DNA of 61,566 bases from Accumulibacter sp. (GTDB lineage: Bacteria > Pseudomonadota > Gammaproteobacteria > Burkholderiales > Rhodocyclaceae), in assembly GCF_023806565.1 (NCBI RefSeq), contig NZ_JAMTDV010000132.1:1-61566 (forward strand), in the 5' to 3' direction. A program made the position numbers and the translations under genes. Within the stretch, counting starts at the first letter, position 1. The number at the start of each line of letters is the position of its first letter. The notes beneath the pieces were generated by a model, which worked only from the letters and a program-made list of their open reading frames with translations, was not told the DNA's origin and did not search any database. Below, in pieces: positions 52,251-60,648 of this stretch.

Positions 52251-52754
52251 ATGAACACTATGGACGCAATTGGCGAAGCGACAGAATCGACACAGCAGTC
52301 GCCGGTCGACAAGAGCGCCATGATCGCAGACACGACTTCCATCAGCGAGCTGGATATCGGCCGCAGGCGCTGGGTGCGTGGGGCGGCAGCCGTGGCGCCG
52401 CTGGTGCTGACCTTGCGCAGCGGTGCACTGGCAGCGGCTTCCTGCACGGGAGCAAAACTTCTGGCGAGAGTGGACAACAACGGGCATATTGTCGATGCGG
52501 GAGGACTCAACATCACGGGTCTGATGGACGGTCAGGATCAGTGCGTGACGCACGTCGCCCAGTGCACCGATGCCGATATTGCCTTGAGAGTGCATCCGAC
52601 GGACGCCTTCAACGTGGTCACCGATCACACCCCGGTCAAGCAGTTGGGAACCACCACCAACCCGTTCTTCCGCTGCGGTACCGGAAGCCAGTTCAACAAC
52701 CAGCCGATTGCAATCCTCAGCGCAACCAGTGCCTCTTCCCTGACTGGCGGCTAG
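52251..52754 (+). CDS. Small secreted protein with Tat-like N-terminus, unknown function
   Basis: A 167-residue protein I do not recognise by family. A polar N-terminal 45 residues lead to RRRWVRG and a hydrophobic stretch ending AAASC (about 42-70), which looks like a twin-arginine signal followed by a cleavage or lipid-attachment site. The remaining about 100 residues hold four cysteines (one at the cleavage site) and end with a Ser/Thr-rich SATSASSLTGG. The ATG follows GGGAG. It is the first gene of a cluster with a PqqD-like protein, an HPr-kinase-like enzyme and a nucleotidyltransferase; that context makes it a candidate substrate, but this is inference. Confidence 0.7.
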   Translation: MNTMDAIGEATESTQQSPVDKSAMIADTTSISELDIGRRRWVRGAAAVAPLVLTLRSGALAAASCTGAKLLARVDNNGHIVDAGGLNITGLMDGQDQCVTHVAQCTDADIALRVHPTDAFNVVTDHTPVKQLGTTTNPFFRCGTGSQFNNQPIAILSATSASSLTGG

Positions 52755-52853
52755 CGGACAGAAACGCACCGAGTCGAGAGTCCGGTCGAACCCGCACGGG
52801 ATGAGCGTCGGAAAATTGCTGATCACGGGCAACAGGCAACTGCGGCGCTTCTG

Positions 52854-53141
52854 GTGATTCTGATCTCCACCGGTCGCTCACTGATCTGGCAACACTGGGA
52901 CGATGTCTTCGTTGTGTATCAGCCGTCGTCCGCCGAAACCCACGTCTTCAACGAAACCACCGCATGGATTCTCCGCTCTCTGGAACAGGGCCCACAGACG
53001 GCCAGGCGGGTGAAGGAAGCGGTTGAATTGGCCCTTGGCATCGGCAATGGCGACCTGGGCGCCAATGATTTTGCTTTCGCCGTCTGGCGACTGGAAGAAT
53101 TGGGCCTGCTCGTGTGCCGGGAAGAAGCCGTTGCCGCTTGA
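52854..53141 (+). CDS. PqqD-like peptide chaperone (HPr-rel-A system)
   Basis: A 95-residue PqqD-fold protein. Family members bind leader peptides or substrate proteins and present them to modifying enzymes. The typical pattern is visible: WQHWDDVFVVYQPSSAETHVFNETTAWIL then a helical C-terminus ending in an ELGLL segment. It matches the small PqqD family I know from HPr-rel-A loci. The start is read as GTG at 52854 and is uncertain, as no strong ribosome site is seen. It shares one base with the kinase start (TGATG). Confidence 0.82.
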   Translation: MILISTGRSLIWQHWDDVFVVYQPSSAETHVFNETTAWILRSLEQGPQTARRVKEAVELALGIGNGDLGANDFAFAVWRLEELGLLVCREEAVAA

Positions 53142-54061
53142 TGATCATCGGTGATCTGAGCCGCCGGGAATTCGGAGAAAAACTGGCAGGAGAGGGGCTG
53201 AGAGTCCAGTTCGGCCCCTTCAACCTGCTGATCCGCTCCAACCTCGATTCGTTCGCCTCGCTCGCGTACCCGTTGTACGAACCGTACCCGGTGCCGGACG
53301 AGACATCGATCACCGACTTCCACGTCCGCATCGCCAGCCCGCCGCACAGCCTGCGCCGCTGGATACGCAAGCAGGCGTGTTTTGCACTCGACGGACATTC
53401 GCCGTTCGCCCCCTATACCTTGGCGCATGCCTTTCCCGCCTTCGAGTGGGGAGTCAACTGGTGCGTGGCCACCCGCTCGCATCATCTGCTGATGCTCCAC
53501 TCAGCGGTGGTCGAGCGCAACGGGCACGCGATGCTCTTCCCGGCATCTCCCGGCGACGGCAAATCGACTCTTTGCACGGCGCTGGTACACTCGGGCTGGC
53601 GCCTGCTGTCCGACGAATTTGGCCTGGTGCGACCCGAGGATGGCCGCTTGCTGCCGATGCCGCGCCTGATCCCGCTGAAGAACGAATCGATCGAAGTGAT
53701 CAGGCGCTTCCGGCCGGAAGCGTACATTGGCCCCTCCTTCCACGGGACGCGCAAGGGTACGGTGGCACACGTCCGACCGCCGGTCGACAGTATCCGGCGT
53801 GCGCAGGAGACTGCCCGGCCCCGTTGCTTCGTGTTCCCGCGCTGGATCGCCAATTCACCGCTGCTCTTGAACCCGATAGCGAAAAGCCGGGCGTTCCTGA
53901 TGGTCGCAACCAATGCCTTCAACTACGAAGTCCTCGATGAAGGCGCTTTCCGGCTGGTCGGCGCGATGATCGCCGGCTGTGATTGCTATTCGCTCAGCTA
54001 CTCCGATCTCGACGAGGCAGTCGCCGCGCTCGGCGAACTGTCCGGTTTCGCCAGTGGCTAG
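53141..54061 (+). CDS. HprK-related kinase A
   Basis: A 306-residue protein with an HPr-kinase-like P-loop domain. LHSAVVE (119-125) precedes Walker A FPASPGDGKST (133-143), and LLSDEFGLV near 154-162 carries the acidic pair found in HprK. The N-terminal about 110 residues are specific to this group. True HprK phosphorylates HPr on serine, but no HPr gene is near. In lasso-peptide clusters such as paeninodin, an HprK homologue phosphorylates the peptide. Here the target is unknown. It overlaps the nucleotidyltransferase gene by 8 bases. Confidence 0.88.
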   Translation: MIIGDLSRREFGEKLAGEGLRVQFGPFNLLIRSNLDSFASLAYPLYEPYPVPDETSITDFHVRIASPPHSLRRWIRKQACFALDGHSPFAPYTLAHAFPAFEWGVNWCVATRSHHLLMLHSAVVERNGHAMLFPASPGDGKSTLCTALVHSGWRLLSDEFGLVRPEDGRLLPMPRLIPLKNESIEVIRRFRPEAYIGPSFHGTRKGTVAHVRPPVDSIRRAQETARPRCFVFPRWIANSPLLLNPIAKSRAFLMVATNAFNYEVLDEGAFRLVGAMIAGCDCYSLSYSDLDEAVAALGELSGFASG

Positions 54062-55199
54062 CGCGGTCGCCCAGAATCGGCGGGCGCAGAGCCTGCTGCT
54101 CGACGCCCTGACAACACCGGAAAGGCTGCCGACCTTGCCGCCGGCGGACTGGGAGCTGCTGCTGCGCGTCGCCCGGCAGGCCAGACTGCTCGGGCGGCTG
54201 GAGAGCGAACTGTCGCGCCGGTGCCTGCTCGCCGGCATCCCGCCACGGGCAGCTGCCCATTTGCGGGCCGCACGCAACGTCATCGCGCATCGCAGGACGC
54301 TGGTGTCCTGGGAGATCGATCGCATCCTCTGGGCACTCGAGGGGATCGACGTAGCGCTGATCCTGCTGAAAGGAACCGGCTATCTGCTGGCGGGTCTGCC
54401 GCCGGCGGACGGCCGGATCTTTGCCGATGCCGATCTGCTGATTCCCGAGGAAAGGCTCGCCGAGGTCGAAAAGAGGCTGGTCGACCGCGGCTGGTTCAGA
54501 ATGGAGATCGACCCTTACGCAGATCATTACTATCGCGTCTGGATGCACGAAATTCCGCCTCTCCGCCACGGCGAACGAGGGACCGAGATCGACCTCCATC
54601 ATCGCCTGCTGCCACGCACCAGCCGCATCAAGTCCGACCCCGGACCATTGTTTGCAGCGGCGGTACCGCTCGCCGACCCGCGCCTGCGTGTGCTCGCGCC
54701 GACCGACATGGTGCTGCACGCGCTGGTGCATCTGTTCCTCGAGGGCGATCCGGACGAGGGACTGCGCCTGCGTGATCTGGTTGATGTCCATGATCTGCTC
54801 GGCCATTTCGGGCAGCGGTCCGGTTTCTGGGAAGACCTGGGAGCGCGGGCACGCGAACTGGGTTTCGAGCGACCACTGTTCCACGGTCTGCACCACGCAC
54901 AACGCTTGCTCGGCACACCGGTTCCCGCGCAGGTGCTGCGCGATCTGGCCGACGCAGCGCCCGCCCGGCCGTTGCGGAAGCTCATGCAAATGCTGATCGA
55001 ACTGGCGCTGTTGCCGGAACACCCGGACCATCCCTTGCGCCGGGCAAGCATCGCCCGCTGGCTGATCTACGTTCGCTCGCACTGGTTGCGGATGCCACCG
55101 GAACTGCTCGCCCGACATCTGGCGCGGAAGGCCTGGCAGCGCTTCCGCGGCGCCCGCAAGCGGATCGACCTGGCACAACTGGATCTGAAGCAGCAGTAA
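54054..55199 (+). CDS. Nucleotidyltransferase family protein (NTP_transf_5-like)
   Basis: A 381-residue protein with the group's core signature: LLKGTGYL (104-111), then FADADLLIP (123-131) with paired aspartates, and TEIDLHHRL near 180. This fold is found next to HprK-like kinases in some lasso-peptide and polysaccharide loci, where it may transfer a nucleotide to a phosphorylated target. It starts GTG at 54054, overlapping the kinase by 8 bases. The C-terminal 60 residues are basic. Substrate unknown. Confidence 0.82.
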   Translation: MASAVAQNRRAQSLLLDALTTPERLPTLPPADWELLLRVARQARLLGRLESELSRRCLLAGIPPRAAAHLRAARNVIAHRRTLVSWEIDRILWALEGIDVALILLKGTGYLLAGLPPADGRIFADADLLIPEERLAEVEKRLVDRGWFRMEIDPYADHYYRVWMHEIPPLRHGERGTEIDLHHRLLPRTSRIKSDPGPLFAAAVPLADPRLRVLAPTDMVLHALVHLFLEGDPDEGLRLRDLVDVHDLLGHFGQRSGFWEDLGARARELGFERPLFHGLHHAQRLLGTPVPAQVLRDLADAAPARPLRKLMQMLIELALLPEHPDHPLRRASIARWLIYVRSHWLRMPPELLARHLARKAWQRFRGARKRIDLAQLDLKQQ

Positions 55200-55233
55200 G
55201 CAGTTATACTGTATTTTTAATCAGTATAACTGC
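55200..55233. promoter_or_regulatory. LexA-like SOS operator over the dnaE2 start
   Basis: A perfect 12-base inverted repeat (GCAGTTATACTG/CAGTATAACTGC) around an AT-rich 10-base centre. Its core, CTG-N10-CAG at 55209-55224, matches the LexA consensus CTGT-N8-ACAG at all but one base. It ends 1 base before the dnaE2 ATG. TATACT at 55205-55210 could be the -10. Confidence 0.8.
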
Positions 55234-55234
55234 C

Positions 55235-58200
55235 ATGGCCGACGCGCTCCCCGCCTACGCCGAACTGCACTGCTGCACCAACTTCTCGTTCCTGCGCGGA
55301 GCGTCGCATCCCGAGGAACTGGTCGAACGCGCGCAAGCGCTGGGCTACAGCGCGCTGGCGATCACCGACGAAGCCTCACTGGCGGGCGTGGTGCGGGCGC
55401 ACCACGCAGCCAGGAGCCATCACCTGAAGCTGCTGCTTGGCGCCGAGTTCCGCCTCGTCGACGCACCAGACGGTAGCTTCCGGCTGGTCCTGCTGGCGCA
55501 GAACCGTGCCGGCTATGGCAACCTCTCGGCACTGATCACCCTGGCACGGCGGCGCTCCGCCAAGGGGGGCTACCGCCTCCTTCGCAGTGACCTGCAGCAG
55601 GCCGGAAGCCATTCCTGCGGCAGCGGCGCACTGCCCGACTGCCTGGCGCTCTGGATACCCGGGCCCAACAGCAGCGCCGCGGAAGGCCGCTGGCTGGCGG
55701 CGCGCTTTCCGGACCGTTGCTGGCTCGCCGTCGAACTGCACGCCGGGACCGACGATGCCTCCCGCCTGGCGATGCTGCGGGAACTGGCCAGGGCGAGCGG
55801 CCTGCCGACAGTCGCCGCCGGCGACGTGCACATGCATCTGCGCGCGCGGCGCCCGCTGCAGGACACGCTGACCGCGATCCGCCTGAACACGACGCTGTTT
55901 GCCGCTGGTCACGCACTTTTTGCCAACGGCGAGCGCCATCTGCGCAGCCGCCTTCGCCTGGCCAGAATCTACCCGCCCGAACTGCTGGCCGCAACGCTGG
56001 AGATCGCCGCGCGCTGCGAATTCTCGCTCGACGAACTGCGCTACGAGTACCCCGAGGAGGTGGTCCCTGACGGCCAGACGCCGTCGTCCTTCCTGCGTGC
56101 CGAAGTGGAAAAGGGTCTGCGCTGGCGTTACCCGGGCGGTGTTCCCGCCAGCGTGCGCGAACGCGTCGAACACGAACTCCTGCTGATCGGCGAACTCTCC
56201 TACGAGCCGTACTTCCTGACCGTGTACGACCTCGTCAACTTTGCCCGCAGCCGCAACATCCTCTGCCAGGGGCGGGGCTCGGCAGCGAATTCGGCGGTGT
56301 GCTATTGCCTGGGAATCAGCGAGGTCGATCCAGCCCGCTCCCATCTCCTCTTCGAGCGTTTCCTCTCCCGCGAACGTGGCGAGCCACCCGACATCGACGT
56401 CGATTTCGAGCACGAACGACGCGAGGAAGTGATCCAGTATCTTTACGCCAGGTACGGACGAGAACGCGCGGCTCTGACCGCCACGGTGATCACGTACCGC
56501 ACACGCAGCGCGCTGCGCGACGTCGGCCGCGCTCTCGCTTTCGGCAACGCGCAGATCGACGCACTGACGACCTCGCTGGCCTGGTGGGACCGGCGCGAGC
56601 AACTGCCCGAACGCCTGCGCGCCGTCGGCCTCGACCCGGCGGCGCCACGGGTGAGCAAGTGGCTGACGCTGGCCGAAGCGCTGCACGGATTTCCTCGCCA
56701 TCTCTCGCAACACGTCGGTGGTTTCGTGATTTCGCGCAGTCCGCTGGCCCGCCTGGTTCCGGTGGAGAACGCCGCGATGCCCGAACGCACGGTAATCCAG
56801 TGGGACAAGGACGATCTCGACTCCCTCGGCCTGCTGAAGGTCGACGTGCTGGCGCTTGGCATGCTTTCGGCGATCCACCGTGCGCTCGACCTGATCGGCT
56901 GCCAAATCCAGGACGTCCCGCCCGAAGACCCGGCCGTCTACGAAATGATCTGCGCTGCCGATACCGTCGGCGTCTTCCAGATCGAATCGCGCGCGCAGAT
57001 GGCCATGCTGCCACGCCTCAAGCCGCGCAGGTTCTACGATCTGGTGATCGAAGTGGCGCTCGTCAGGCCGGGACCGATCCAGGGCGACATGGTGCATCCC
57101 TACCTGCGCCGCCGGCACGGCAAGGAAGCGATCGACCCGATGCCGCGGGAGATCGCCGCCGTTCTCGGCCGCACCTGCGGGGTGCCGATCTTCCAGGAGC
57201 AGGTGATGCAACTGGCCGTCGTCGCTGCCGGCTTTACCCCCGGCGAGGCCGATCAACTGCGTCGGGCAATGGCTGCCTGGCGACGCAAGGGCGGGCTGCA
57301 ACCCTTCGAGGAAAAGCTGATTGCCGGCATGCGCCAGCGCGGCCACGACGAAGCCTTTGCGCGACGCGTCTGCGCCCAGATTCGCGGTTTCGGCGAATAT
57401 GGCTTCCCCGAGTCACACGCCGCCTCGTTCGCCCTCCTGGTCTACGTCTCGGCCTGGCTCAAGCGCCACCATCCGGCGGCCTTTCTCTGCGCGCTGCTCA
57501 ACAGCCAGCCGATGGGTTTCTACGCGCCTGCGCAACTGGTCCAGGACGCCCGCCGCCACGGCGTCGTCGTACTTCCGGTAACGGTCGAGGCAAGCGCCTG
57601 GGAGGCAACGCTGGAAAAGCCGGCAACGGCCACGGGCAGCCCAGCCGTCCGCCTTGGTCTGGCAAGCATCATCGGTCTGGCGCAAGCCGCTGCCGAAACG
57701 CTTGTCACGGCGCGTCGACAACAGGCGTTCCGCAGCATCGCCGATCTCGCGACACGCGCCAGTCTGGCGCGCCGGGATCTCGACCTGCTCGCGGCGGCTG
57801 GCGCACTGGCCAATCTGGCCGGTCATCGCCGACAGACGGCCTGGGCTGCCGCCGGTACCGCCCTGCAGCTCGATTTGCTGAGCAGCACGCCGGCCCCGGA
57901 ATCCCTTGTCCAGTTCGACGCACCGTCCGAAGCAGAAGACCTGGTCGCCGACTACGCCAGCACCGGACTCACCCTCGGCCGCCATCCATTGGCCCTGCTG
58001 CGTCCCCGGCTGAGCGCGCAACGCTTCGTTTCCGCCAGCCGCCTGCAGAATTCCGCCGACCACCAACTGCTGCGCGCTGCCGGCATCGTCACCTGCCGGC
58101 AGCGACCGGGAACCGCCACCGGCATCGTGTTCGTCACCCTCGAAGACGAAACCGGTCTGGCCAACATCGTCGTACACCCCCGGCTGGTCGACAAGCAGCG

Positions 58201-58345
58201 CCGCGAACTGCTGGGCGCGCGCCTGCTCGGCGTCCTCGGTCAGGTGCAGCGCGAAGGCCAGGTCGTCCACCTGATCGCCAAGCGGCTGGTCGACCTCACC
58301 GCCCTGCTTGGCCGGCTATCGACCGCAAGCCGGGATTTTCACTGA
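55235..58345 (+). CDS. dnaE2: Error-prone DNA polymerase DnaE2
   Basis: A 1036-residue C-family polymerase that carries out mutagenic translesion synthesis in the SOS response. An N-terminal PHP domain begins YAELHCCTNFSFLRGASHPEEL. The polymerase aspartates are in DIDVDFE (386-392). A helix-hairpin-helix region and a C-terminal OB domain (GIVTCRQRPGTA...LEDETG) follow. The length and start are typical of DnaE2 rather than the 1150-residue replicative DnaE. The usual partners imuA and imuB are not in this window. There is no ribosome site before the ATG because the LexA-like palindrome occupies that space. Converges on rimO with a 22-base gap. Confidence 0.95.
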   Translation: MADALPAYAELHCCTNFSFLRGASHPEELVERAQALGYSALAITDEASLAGVVRAHHAARSHHLKLLLGAEFRLVDAPDGSFRLVLLAQNRAGYGNLSALITLARRRSAKGGYRLLRSDLQQAGSHSCGSGALPDCLALWIPGPNSSAAEGRWLAARFPDRCWLAVELHAGTDDASRLAMLRELARASGLPTVAAGDVHMHLRARRPLQDTLTAIRLNTTLFAAGHALFANGERHLRSRLRLARIYPPELLAATLEIAARCEFSLDELRYEYPEEVVPDGQTPSSFLRAEVEKGLRWRYPGGVPASVRERVEHELLLIGELSYEPYFLTVYDLVNFARSRNILCQGRGSAANSAVCYCLGISEVDPARSHLLFERFLSRERGEPPDIDVDFEHERREEVIQYLYARYGRERAALTATVITYRTRSALRDVGRALAFGNAQIDALTTSLAWWDRREQLPERLRAVGLDPAAPRVSKWLTLAEALHGFPRHLSQHVGGFVISRSPLARLVPVENAAMPERTVIQWDKDDLDSLGLLKVDVLALGMLSAIHRALDLIGCQIQDVPPEDPAVYEMICAADTVGVFQIESRAQMAMLPRLKPRRFYDLVIEVALVRPGPIQGDMVHPYLRRRHGKEAIDPMPREIAAVLGRTCGVPIFQEQVMQLAVVAAGFTPGEADQLRRAMAAWRRKGGLQPFEEKLIAGMRQRGHDEAFARRVCAQIRGFGEYGFPESHAASFALLVYVSAWLKRHHPAAFLCALLNSQPMGFYAPAQLVQDARRHGVVVLPVTVEASAWEATLEKPATATGSPAVRLGLASIIGLAQAAAETLVTARRQQAFRSIADLATRASLARRDLDLLAAAGALANLAGHRRQTAWAAAGTALQLDLLSSTPAPESLVQFDAPSEAEDLVADYASTGLTLGRHPLALLRPRLSAQRFVSASRLQNSADHQLLRAAGIVTCRQRPGTATGIVFVTLEDETGLANIVVHPRLVDKQRRELLGARLLGVLGQVQREGQVVHLIAKRLVDLTALLGRLSTASRDFH

Positions 58346-58367
58346 ACCGCAAGTTGCCCGACCCGGC

Positions 58368-59690
58368 TCAGGCAGCGTCGGCGACGATCTCGGCATACAG
58401 ATCGTGCTCGTCGGCATCGAGCACGCGGACGCGCAGCAAATCGCCCGGGCTGGCGGCAAAATGATCATTGATGAACACCAGGCCATCGATTTCCGGCGCG
58501 TCGGCTGCAGAGCGGGCGATCGTTCCCTCGTCGTCGACCTCATCGACCAGCACCTCGATCTCCCGCCCGATCTTCGCCGCCAGCAACTCGGCCGAAATGT
58601 CTTCCTGCAACTCCATCAGCCGCTGCCGACGCTGCTCGCGCACTTCCTCCGGCAAAGCCCCCGGCAGCGCATTGGCTGCCGCACCCGCGACCGGCGAATA
58701 GGCGAAGCAGCCGACGCGGTCGAGCCGCGCCTCGGCAAGGAACGCCAGCAATTCCTCGAATTCGGCTTCCGTCTCGCCGGGAAAGCCGGTAATGAAAGTG
58801 CTGCGCACGGTGAGATCCGGGCAGACAGTTCGCCACGCCCGCAAGCGATCGAGATTGTTCTCGGCACTCGCCGGCCGCCTCATGGCTTTGAGAATGCGCG
58901 GACTGGCATGCTGGAAGGGAACGTCGAGGTACGGCAGCAGCCGCCCCTCGGCCATCAGTGGCAGCAGCGCGTCGACGCTGGGATACGGATAGACGTAGTG
59001 CAGGCGCACCCAGATTCCCAGTTCGCCCAGAGCCTCGCAGAGTTCGCGCAGCCTGGTCCGGATCGGACGACCACCGGCAAAACCCGTCCGGTACCGCACA
59101 TCGACGCCGTAAGCGCTGGTGTCCTGCGAGATGACCAGCAGTTCGCGCACCCCCGCGTCGGCCAGCGCCCTTGCCTCGCGCAGGACATCGCCGATCGGCC
59201 TGCTGACCAGCGGACCGCGCAGCGACGGGATGATGCAGAACGTGCAACCGTGATTGCAGCCCTCGGATATCTTCAGGTAGGCAAAATGCTGCGGCGTCAG
59301 TTTGACCCCCTGCGGCGGCACCAGGCTGGTAAACGGATCGTGCGGCTGCGGCAGGTGCGCATGCACCTGCTGCAACACCTCGTCGGCAGCATGCGGACCG
59401 GTGACCGCCAGCACCTGCGGATGCGCCCGGCGGATCACTTCCTCGCGCGCCCCCAGGCAGCCGGTGACGATCACTTTGCCGTTCGCCGCCAGCGCCTCGC
59501 CGATCGCATCGAGCGATTCCTCGACCGCCGCATCGATGAAACCGCAGGTATTGACGACCACCAGATCGGCGCCTTCGTAGGACGGGGAAATCAGGTAGCC
59601 CTCGGCGCGCAACCTGGTCAGGATCTGTTCCGAGTCGACGAGCGCCTTCGGGCAGCCGAGTGATACCACTCCTATGCTTTTTGCAATCAT
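58368..59690 (-). CDS. rimO: Ribosomal protein S12 methylthiotransferase RimO
   Basis: A 440-residue radical-SAM enzyme that adds a methylthio group to an aspartate of ribosomal protein S12. The N-terminal domain holds cluster cysteines Cys13, Cys49 and Cys78. The radical-SAM motif CNHGCTFC uses Cys145, Cys149 and Cys152. A TRAM RNA-binding domain closes the protein. The N-terminus ([12 protein letters not shown]) separates it from the tRNA enzyme MiaB. Single gene, convergent with dnaE2. Confidence 0.97.
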   Translation of the reverse strand: MIAKSIGVVSLGCPKALVDSEQILTRLRAEGYLISPSYEGADLVVVNTCGFIDAAVEESLDAIGEALAANGKVIVTGCLGAREEVIRRAHPQVLAVTGPHAADEVLQQVHAHLPQPHDPFTSLVPPQGVKLTPQHFAYLKISEGCNHGCTFCIIPSLRGPLVSRPIGDVLREARALADAGVRELLVISQDTSAYGVDVRYRTGFAGGRPIRTRLRELCEALGELGIWVRLHYVYPYPSVDALLPLMAEGRLLPYLDVPFQHASPRILKAMRRPASAENNLDRLRAWRTVCPDLTVRSTFITGFPGETEAEFEELLAFLAEARLDRVGCFAYSPVAGAAANALPGALPEEVREQRRQRLMELQEDISAELLAAKIGREIEVLVDEVDDEGTIARSAADAPEIDGLVFINDHFAASPGDLLRVRVLDADEHDLYAEIVADAA

Positions 59691-59721
59691 AATGCCAGAC
59701 TATTCCGATGGACTGGCCGAA

Positions 59722-59748
59722 AGTATACAGCTATCTGCGATTCAGCAA
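59722..59748 (-). promoter_or_regulatory. Weak candidate promoter of rimO
   Basis: On the minus strand TATACT (-10, 59722-59727) has TTGCTG (-35) 15 bases upstream, a short spacing. It lies 32 bases before the rimO start. Confidence 0.3.
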
Positions 59749-59849
59749 TCCCAGACAGGCGGCTGGGTCTTCTACCGACCGGCGCATGTCCCACGCCCAG
59801 CGACGGGCGGGGTAGCGTGGGATGACAATACGTCTTACGAGGACATGCC

Positions 59850-60368
59850 ATGCACAAAGCCTATCAACTCCTTGCAGCCTTCGCGCTTACTGGATGCGCA
59901 GTCGAGCCAACCACCTTCCAGATCACCGCTCCGTTCGACGCCGCAATGGCCAGTAGGTTGCTGGCCAAAGGCCCGAACACCATTCGCGGCAGCGCCTTGA
60001 TTCGCCAACGAGGAGGCGGGGTAGTCACCTGCGCAGGGCAAGAGGTGAGGCTTACGCCCGCCACCCATTACGCCAACGAAAGGTCAGGGCGAATTTACGG
60101 ATCTTGGGATTCTGGATACCGATCAGCATCTGGAAACAACCGGATGGTTTTCTCTCCTGATCCACCGGAGTACAAGAACCTCACATTGCAAACCATTTGC
60201 GACGCGCAAGGATTTTTCAAGTTTGACAAGGTCGCGAATGGGGAATTTCTAATCTCGACGATCATCGCTTGGCAGGTAAACAACTACCGCACCGAAGGTG
60301 GCGCCATCATGCAGCGGGTAACTGTTAACGGTGGAGAGACGAAAGAGATTGTGCTTACACCGCGCTGA
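59850..60368 (+). CDS. Putative lipoprotein, unknown function
   Basis: A 172-residue protein with a short signal peptide and a lipobox LTGC (13-16), so it is probably anchored to a membrane by Cys16. The mature part is rich in Thr, Gly and Asn. It contains GSALIRQRGGGVVTCAG, CDAQGFFKFDKVANGEF and a final VTVNGGETKEIVLTPR, which suggest a small beta-sandwich like carboxypeptidase-regulatory or transthyretin-like domains. GAGG lies before the ATG. It stands alone between rimO (divergent) and the proline-rich gene (convergent). Confidence 0.75.
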   Translation: MHKAYQLLAAFALTGCAVEPTTFQITAPFDAAMASRLLAKGPNTIRGSALIRQRGGGVVTCAGQEVRLTPATHYANERSGRIYGSWDSGYRSASGNNRMVFSPDPPEYKNLTLQTICDAQGFFKFDKVANGEFLISTIIAWQVNNYRTEGGAIMQRVTVNGGETKEIVLTPR

Positions 60369-60464
60369 CGATCCGCCATACAACAAACCAAAGTTCTGTT
60401 GATGCTGGGTTTGTCGCGGACAAAGCGGTATATTTCGAGAATTCTTCCGGCATCCGAGCGAAAC

Positions 60465-60478
60465 GAAACGAACGTTTC
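60465..60478. repeat. Short perfect inverted repeat
   Basis: GAAACG-AA-CGTTTC is a 14-base palindrome in the about 280-base gap between two convergent genes. It lacks a T run and is too short for a good terminator. No other feature was seen in this gap. Confidence 0.3.
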
Positions 60479-60648
60479 TTGGCTTGGACATGGAGCACGG
60501 CTCGAATGGAAGGGGCTCGAGTATACAGCCACCGTCGCTTCCCCGCCGAACGCGCCAACCGTTCGGCCGATCGCCAGCGACGCCATAAGGCGCTCGCCAG
60601 CATCTTTGTCTCGCGCTTTTTTATGGCAAGTATTTCGGCCTTGCCGCC

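Noticed and set aside
55376-57346. 656-codon minus-strand frame opposite dnaE2
   Set aside because: Shadow; no family similarity.
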